Shown: piece after piece, positions 7,756-11,139 of the stretch | How positions within the stretch are numbered: the first letter of the stretch is position 1 | Layout: each line of letters opens with the position of its first letter | Assembly: GCA_964389545.1 (NCBI GenBank) | Contig: CAYMDN010000040.1 | Coordinates: 1 to 11,139 of the forward strand | DNA from: UMGS1781 sp964389545 | GTDB lineage: Bacteria; Bacillota; Clostridia; TANB77; CAG-508 | Reading direction: 5' to 3' | Length of the DNA stretch: 11,139 nucleotides | Position numbers and translations under genes: made by a program | The notes under the pieces: generated by a model | What the model was told of the DNA's origin: nothing | The model's input: the letters and a program-made list of their open reading frames with translations, nothing else | Database searches by the model: none

Positions 7756-8991
7756 TTATATCACCTGTTTATAAAGATTTGTAAAATCAATAAAATAATC
7801 GAAAACTTCTTTTCTTCTGATTGTTTCTTTTGATTTTATCATTACCTCTTCAATAACATTTCCATCAATTTCTGCTACTATTTTTCCAACATATGTATCT
7901 TTATGTAATGGTGCTTCAAAATATGTTTTTACTTCTGAATTGATTGTTATTTGTTTATTCTTCATAACTGGAATTTCTTTGTATTTAAGCTCACATAAAT
8001 ACACTTCTGTTTTTGTTTGTATTCCCTTATATATGTATATTCTGTTTTTGTTAATTTTACACCAATTATTGTATTCATCTCTAATTATCTCTTCTAGATT
8101 TCTTAGTTCATAATTTTTATATGTATATTCTATAAGTTTAATTGAATCTTTTGTTCTAATCTTTTTTGTGTCTGCTCCTAAAACTACAACAATTATATTA
8201 AATCCATCTCTTTCTACCGATGTTACAAGGCATCTTCCAGCACCACTTGTGTAACCAGTTTTTACACCTGTTACCCCATTTAAATATCCGAGTAGTTCAT
8301 TAGAATTTGATAAAACTTTGGGATAGCCATTTATATTCACCGTATACTTTTTTGTTGAAACAACTTTTGCAACTATTGGATTTGATATTGCATAATCTGT
8401 TATAATTGCTAATTCTTTTGCTGTTGTATAATGTCCTTCTCTATCTAGTCCATGTGGGGTTACAAATCTTGTGTTTTCAAGTCCAATTTCTTGTGCTTTT
8501 TTATTCATTAAATCTGCAAATTCTTCTACACTTCCAGCTATACTTATTGCTATTTGAACTGCTGCATCATTTCCAGATGGTAGCATTAGTCCATATAGTA
8601 AGTCATTAAATGTTAGCTTATCTCCTGTTTTTATTCCTAGTGTTGAACCACCAGTACTTGCTGCTTCTTGGCACACTTCTACTTGTTGTTTTAAACCTTC
8701 TTCGCCAAGTTCTTCTACCATTACTAATGCTGTCATTATTTTTGTTGTACTTGCCATAGGTACAGGTGTATCTTCATTTTTACCCCAAATAACAGTTTTG
8801 GATGTTCTATCATATATTACTGCTGAATTTGATAAGATTTCTATACCCTCTGTAGTTTGGACCTCCTCTACTGCCTCATCTATCCACACATATTCAAAAT
8901 CATTATCATCTGCATATGAAAAATTTAAAATACAGATGCTCATTATTAGAAACAAAACTAATATTTTATTTGCAATTCTCTTTATCACCAT
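7756..8991 (-). CDS. Serine D-alanyl-D-alanine carboxypeptidase (peptidase S11, DacA/DacF type)
   Basis: This is a penicillin-binding protein that trims the terminal D-Ala from peptidoglycan stem peptides outside the membrane. Counting from the ATG at 8991 (411 residues), the N-terminus is a signal peptide: KRIANK, then a hydrophobic core, then SYA followed by DD, a plausible signal peptidase I site near residue 27. The catalytic triad motifs are STTK (81-84), SGN (139-141) and KTG (244-246). TPHGLD, found in S11 enzymes, lies near residue 178. The C-terminal ~110 residues fit the PBP5 C-terminal beta domain. No obvious terminal membrane helix follows it. The start is uncertain: AGGTGA (8994-8999) lies 2 bases before ATG 8991 and 5 before GTG 8988. 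The frame also opens at GTG 8997, which overlaps that site. The gene lies between a terminated surface-protein gene and hydC. Sporulation DacF and vegetative DacA cannot be told apart here. Confidence 0.94.
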   Translation of the reverse strand: MVIKRIANKILVLFLIMSICILNFSYADDNDFEYVWIDEAVEEVQTTEGIEILSNSAVIYDRTSKTVIWGKNEDTPVPMASTTKIMTALVMVEELGEEGLKQQVEVCQEAASTGGSTLGIKTGDKLTFNDLLYGLMLPSGNDAAVQIAISIAGSVEEFADLMNKKAQEIGLENTRFVTPHGLDREGHYTTAKELAIITDYAISNPIVAKVVSTKKYTVNINGYPKVLSNSNELLGYLNGVTGVKTGYTSGAGRCLVTSVERDGFNIIVVVLGADTKKIRTKDSIKLIEYTYKNYELRNLEEIIRDEYNNWCKINKNRIYIYKGIQTKTEVYLCELKYKEIPVMKNKQITINSEVKTYFEAPLHKDTYVGKIVAEIDGNVIEEVMIKSKETIRRKEVFDYFIDFTNLYKQVI

Positions 8992-8993
8992 TC

Positions 8994-8999
8994 TCACCT
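8994..8999 (-). promoter_or_regulatory. Ribosome binding site of the carboxypeptidase gene (start ambiguous)
   Basis: AGGTGA on the minus strand matches the 3' part of the Shine-Dalgarno consensus AAGGAGGTGA. Aligned to that consensus, it favours GTG 8988 (5 bases away) or ATG 8991 (2 bases away) and argues against GTG 8997, which it overlaps. The same AGGTGA element sits 5 bases before the surface-protein ATG. Confidence 0.55.
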
Positions 9000-9004
9000 A
9001 TTGC

Positions 9005-9035
9005 ATTATATTTGTCTCACATATTTTTAGAACAA
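9005..9035 (-). promoter_or_regulatory. Possible promoter for the carboxypeptidase gene
   Basis: A perfect TATAAT occurs on the minus strand at 9005-9010. The nearest -35-like hexamer is TTGTTC (9030-9035), 3 of 6 and 19 bases away, so the -35 is poor. If used, transcription would begin around 8998, leaving only about 7-10 bases before the start codon. This lies just past the terminator at 9057-9088, so some promoter is expected here, but the match is weak. Confidence 0.3.
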
Positions 9036-9056
9036 AAAACTTGCCTCTGTTTTTAT

Positions 9057-9088
9057 AAAAAAATGAAGCCCTAATTGGCTTCATTTTT
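9057..9088 (-). terminator. Intrinsic terminator of the surface-protein gene
   Basis: Perfect arms TGAAGCC and GGCTTCA (9064-9070 and 9077-9083), extended by A:T pairs on both sides, enclose a 6-base loop. On the minus strand the stem is followed by a run of seven T (9057-9063). It begins 3 bases after the surface-protein stop codon. The flanking A- and T-runs are symmetrical, so it could also stop transcription in the other direction. Confidence 0.88.
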
Positions 9089-9091
9089 ATT

Positions 9092-10036
9092 TTAGTCTAT
9101 GTCTCTATATTTTTTGGTTACTGCAATGTATGAACTTACGAAGATTACTGATACTATAATTCCTATTATAACTATTGGTCTTTCGCTTCCTGTTTTAGGT
9201 ATATTTTCGTTTGAGTTTGTTGAGTGTTGTGGTTCTCTTGATGGTTCTTCACTACTTGGCTCTTCTGGTTCTTGCCCCACTCCTGGTTCTTCAAAACCTG
9301 GCTCTTCTTGGGTAGGTGTTCCTGGTTCTTCTTCCTCTCCAAATTCTGATCCTTCTATTGTTAATGTTTCATTAAGTGTTTGCTTTGTTACATCATCATA
9401 AAATGTTACTTTATATTCTCCTTCTGGTACACTTTTAGGAATTATTATTCTTATTAATGCTCCATCATCATATATATAGTTGCCGTTTATAGTAAACTTG
9501 CTTGTGACATCTTTTCCATCGCTATCAACTATTGTAATCTCAATTTTTGTATTATTGTCTACATTTTTTGTTGTTACTGTTATCTCTGTGAATCCTCTTA
9601 ATGCACTATCACTTGACTGCGTGTACTTAAAGCTCTCATAATTTATCTCTGGTCTTACTGCTTGTGCATAGAACATAACTGAGTTTGATTTATATGTAAT
9701 AGTTACTTGTTGCGATCCACTTTTGCTTGGGTCATATCCTGAAACTTTTGAGTTTTCTTCTGTTACTTTTACAGTATCAAATGTGCCATCATCATAACCT
9801 ACAATTATCTCACAACCTTCTAGGTCTAGCTCTTCTCCAACAACATATTCTATTTTATCTGGAAGGTTTTTCAAAAATACTTTTTCAATTTCCTTTGCAT
9901 CTGGTGTTGTATTTGCCTCATCATTACCATGATTAATACTTGGTGTTGTATAATCTACTGCAAATGTATAGTTTGCCAATAAAGTTAATAATATTAATCC
10001 TAAGGCTATAGTGAAAATTATCTTCATTTGTTTCAT
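9092..10036 (-). CDS. Sortase-type (IPKTG) cell-surface protein with an Ig-like domain
   Basis: A secreted wall-anchored protein of 314 residues, specific function unknown. Counting from the ATG at 10036: signal peptide 1-26 (basic start, long hydrophobic core, ending TFA before VD); a short linker; a bacterial Ig-like group 3 domain at about 52-127 (PDKIEYVVGEELDLEG, then YDDGT, VSGYD and VTITYKS); and a second beta-rich segment at about 128-229 with no family I recognise. A Glu/Pro/Gly-rich stalk follows (about 232-268, with repeated EEPG and EEPS). The end is a sorting signal: IPKTG (279-283), a hydrophobic stretch (about 287-304) and a KKYR tail. IPKTG is an LPXTG variant, so sortase anchoring is inferred. 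The ATG is preferred to the upstream in-frame GTG at 10045 because AGGTGA lies 5 bases before it and overlaps that GTG. The gene is monocistronic, with candidate promoters upstream and a strong terminator. No sortase gene lies in the window. Confidence 0.88.
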   Translation of the reverse strand: MKQMKIIFTIALGLILLTLLANYTFAVDYTTPSINHGNDEANTTPDAKEIEKVFLKNLPDKIEYVVGEELDLEGCEIIVGYDDGTFDTVKVTEENSKVSGYDPSKSGSQQVTITYKSNSVMFYAQAVRPEINYESFKYTQSSDSALRGFTEITVTTKNVDNNTKIEITIVDSDGKDVTSKFTINGNYIYDDGALIRIIIPKSVPEGEYKVTFYDDVTKQTLNETLTIEGSEFGEEEEPGTPTQEEPGFEEPGVGQEPEEPSSEEPSREPQHSTNSNENIPKTGSERPIVIIGIIVSVIFVSSYIAVTKKYRDID

Positions 10037-10041
10037 ATTAA

Positions 10042-10047
10042 TCACCT
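10042..10047 (-). promoter_or_regulatory. Ribosome binding site fixing the ATG start of the surface-protein gene
   Basis: AAAGGTGA on the minus strand, with core AGGTGA at 10042-10047, lies 5 bases before ATG 10034-10036. It overlaps the alternative in-frame GTG (10043-10045), which therefore cannot be the start. Confidence 0.7.
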
Positions 10048-10073
10048 TTTTTCGTTTATACCTTTACTTTTCT

Positions 10074-10102
10074 ACTATATCATTTACTTTTTGTTTATTC
10101 AA
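10074..10102 (-). promoter_or_regulatory. Proximal candidate promoter of the surface-protein gene
   Basis: On the minus strand TTGAAT (10097-10102, 4 of 6) is followed by 17 bases and TATAGT (10074-10079, 5 of 6). A TGA before the -10 makes an extended -10. The predicted start is near 10067, about 30 bases before the ATG. Confidence 0.52.
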
Positions 10103-10145
10103 CTTATTTTTGTTTTATTTTTCATTTTTTGCTACATACAAGTGT

Positions 10146-10174
10146 ATTATACCGTTTTTTACTTTTACGTTAAA
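10146..10174 (-). promoter_or_regulatory. Distal candidate promoter of the surface-protein gene
   Basis: On the minus strand a perfect TATAAT (10146-10151) lies 17 bases from TTTAAC (10169-10174, 3 of 6). If active, it would give a leader of about 100 bases and run in tandem with the promoter at 10074-10102. The A/T-rich background makes chance matches likely. Confidence 0.35.
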
Positions 10175-10209
10175 TTTGTGTTACATTTTGTTTACATTCA
10201 CTTTTTTTG

Positions 10210-10238
10210 TTTACAAATCCCAAAAAAGGATATATTAT
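10210..10238 (+). promoter_or_regulatory. Promoter of the M18 aminopeptidase gene
   Basis: TTTACA (10210-10215, 5 of 6 to TTGACA) is followed by exactly 17 bases and TATTAT (10233-10238, 5 of 6 to TATAAT). The predicted start is near 10245, giving a leader of about 36 bases with the AGGAAGGTG ribosome binding site. It is divergent from the surface-protein promoters. The rest of the 10046-10280 spacer holds no gene I can support. Confidence 0.6.
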
Positions 10239-10280
10239 ATTGTATATTATATTAATTATTTAGGAAGGTGTGAGTTACTT

Positions 10281-11139
10281 ATGACAGAAACTGAAAAGTT
10301 AAAAGATACGTTATTTGATAATAAAAAATGCGGATGGGATGGTTTATCTTCTGAGGCTCAACTTAATGTTCTTAGATTCAGCGATGAATATATTTACTTT
10401 TTAAATAAGTCTAAAACCGAAAGAGAAGCAACTGAATTTATAGTTGATGTACTAAAGAAAAATGACTTTTCTGATATTAGAGAAAAACTTGTTTTAGCTC
10501 CTGGAGATAAAGTATATTATATTAACAGAGATAAATCTGTGTATGCAGCCATTATAGGTTCTAAGCCAATTGAATCTGGTTTAAATATTGTTGGTTCACA
10601 TATTGATTCTCCTAGACTAGATTTAAAACCAAATCCATTATATGAAGATACTGATTTTGCATATTTAAAAACACATTATTATGGTGGTATTAAAAAGTAT
10701 CAGTGGACTACTATTCCTCTTAGTATACATGGTGTTATTGTTAAGAAAAACGGAGAAAAGATAAAAGTAAATATAGGTGAAGATGATGAAGATCCAGCAT
10801 TTGTTATTACTGATCTTTTACCTCATTTAGCTCAAGAACAAGCTGGAAAGAAATTAGGAGAAGCTATTCCTGGTGAGAATTTAAATCTATTAGTTGGAAG
10901 TATTCCTTTTGGTGATGAAAAAGATTCTCAAAGAGTTAAATTAAATATTTTAAAAATATTAAATGAAAAATATGGTATTACTGAAAGAGATTTCGTTAGC
11001 TCAGAATTAGAAATTGTACCTGCTTTTAAAGCTAAAAGCTTAGGATTTGATAAGAGTATGGTAGCTGGATATGGGCAAGATGATAAAGTTTGTGCTTATA
11101 CATCTTTAAGAGCTTTGATAGATGTTAATGCTCCTGAAA
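10281..11139 (+). CDS. M18 family zinc aminopeptidase, N-terminal 286 residues (3' end outside window)
   Basis: This is a probable cytoplasmic dinuclear-zinc aminopeptidase of peptidase family M18, removing N-terminal residues during peptide turnover. The open frame runs from ATG 10281 to the window end without a stop. Visible M18 marks are GSHIDSPRLDLKP (105-117), where H107 is the expected zinc ligand and D109 the partner acid; a central region with YYGGIKKYQW (133-142) and the conserved-looking ITDLLPHL (176-183); and GYGQDDKVCAYTSLRAL (263-279), where D268 falls at the expected bridging zinc ligand. The usual family length is about 430-480 residues, so roughly 40 percent is missing, including the catalytic Glu and later ligands. 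AGGAAGGTG lies 10 bases before the ATG. It is the only plus-strand gene. The family call is firm, the substrate preference is not readable. Confidence 0.93.
   Translation, partial: MTETEKLKDTLFDNKKCGWDGLSSEAQLNVLRFSDEYIYFLNKSKTEREATEFIVDVLKKNDFSDIREKLVLAPGDKVYYINRDKSVYAAIIGSKPIESGLNIVGSHIDSPRLDLKPNPLYEDTDFAYLKTHYYGGIKKYQWTTIPLSIHGVIVKKNGEKIKVNIGEDDEDPAFVITDLLPHLAQEQAGKKLGEAIPGENLNLLVGSIPFGDEKDSQRVKLNILKILNEKYGITERDFVSSELEIVPAFKAKSLGFDKSMVAGYGQDDKVCAYTSLRALIDVNAPE

Noticed and set aside
7591..7833. A plus-strand frame across the carboxypeptidase-hydC spacer
   Set aside because: Its product is a Phe/Ile/Lys-rich low-complexity chain without a ribosome binding site, and it overlaps the starts and ends of two sure genes on the other strand.
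10028..10255. A plus-strand frame in the divergent spacer with a Phe/Tyr-rich, membrane-like product
   Set aside because: The residues follow directly from T-rich DNA. The frame spans the promoters and overlaps the surface-protein start, and there is no Shine-Dalgarno site.
1..11139. Search by eye for CRISPR repeats, insertion sequence ends, tRNA, riboswitch or toxin-antitoxin pairs
   Set aside because: No regular direct repeats with spacers, terminal inverted repeats, cloverleaf or conserved aptamer pattern was seen. The spacers are short (largest 244 bp) and A/T-rich. A covariance-model scan was not possible here.

Overview
The window looks like chromosome from an AT-rich, fermentative, strictly anaerobic Firmicute, most likely a Clostridia member. 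The evidence is the very AT-rich DNA, strong AGGAGG/AGGTGA ribosome binding sites, sigma-A style promoters, a trimeric [FeFe] hydrogenase, a sortase-type surface protein (so a Gram-positive wall), and RecD2 rather than RecBCD RecD. I cannot name a species. There is no tRNA, rRNA, CRISPR array, insertion sequence or prophage gene, and the gene content is mostly housekeeping and energy metabolism.

Layout: all genes except the last are on the minus strand, so they read from right to left. The right edge carries the 5' part of an M18 aminopeptidase gene on the plus strand (10281 to the end). A 244-bp divergent promoter region (10037-10280) separates it from a gene for a small IPKTG-anchored, Ig-like surface protein (9092-10036), which ends at a clear intrinsic terminator (9057-9088). 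Next comes a secreted serine D-Ala-D-Ala carboxypeptidase (7756-8991). About 114 bp further on, with no terminator in between, lies the hydC-hydB-hydA operon (7641 down to 3499). It encodes a complete NAD(P)H/ferredoxin-linked [FeFe] hydrogenase and ends in a hairpin at 3463-3495. Directly after that, a good sigma-A promoter (3425-3453) drives recD2 (TTG start) and recG, which lie 20 bp apart. recG runs off the left edge inside its Walker B motif.

How the genes work together: HydC (NuoE-like), HydB (NuoF-like with extra FeS domains) and HydA (H-cluster subunit) should form one soluble complex that moves electrons between NAD(P)H, ferredoxin and protons, disposing of fermentation electrons as H2. 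RecD2 and RecG are helicases for recombination and stalled-fork repair and share a transcript. The carboxypeptidase and the surface protein both act outside the membrane at the wall.

I found no convincing new system. The points most worth a second look are a TSCSP (not TSCCP) H-cluster loop in HydA, a CxCxC N-terminus on HydC, the IPKTG surface protein, and an apparent near-leaderless promoter arrangement in front of the carboxypeptidase gene.
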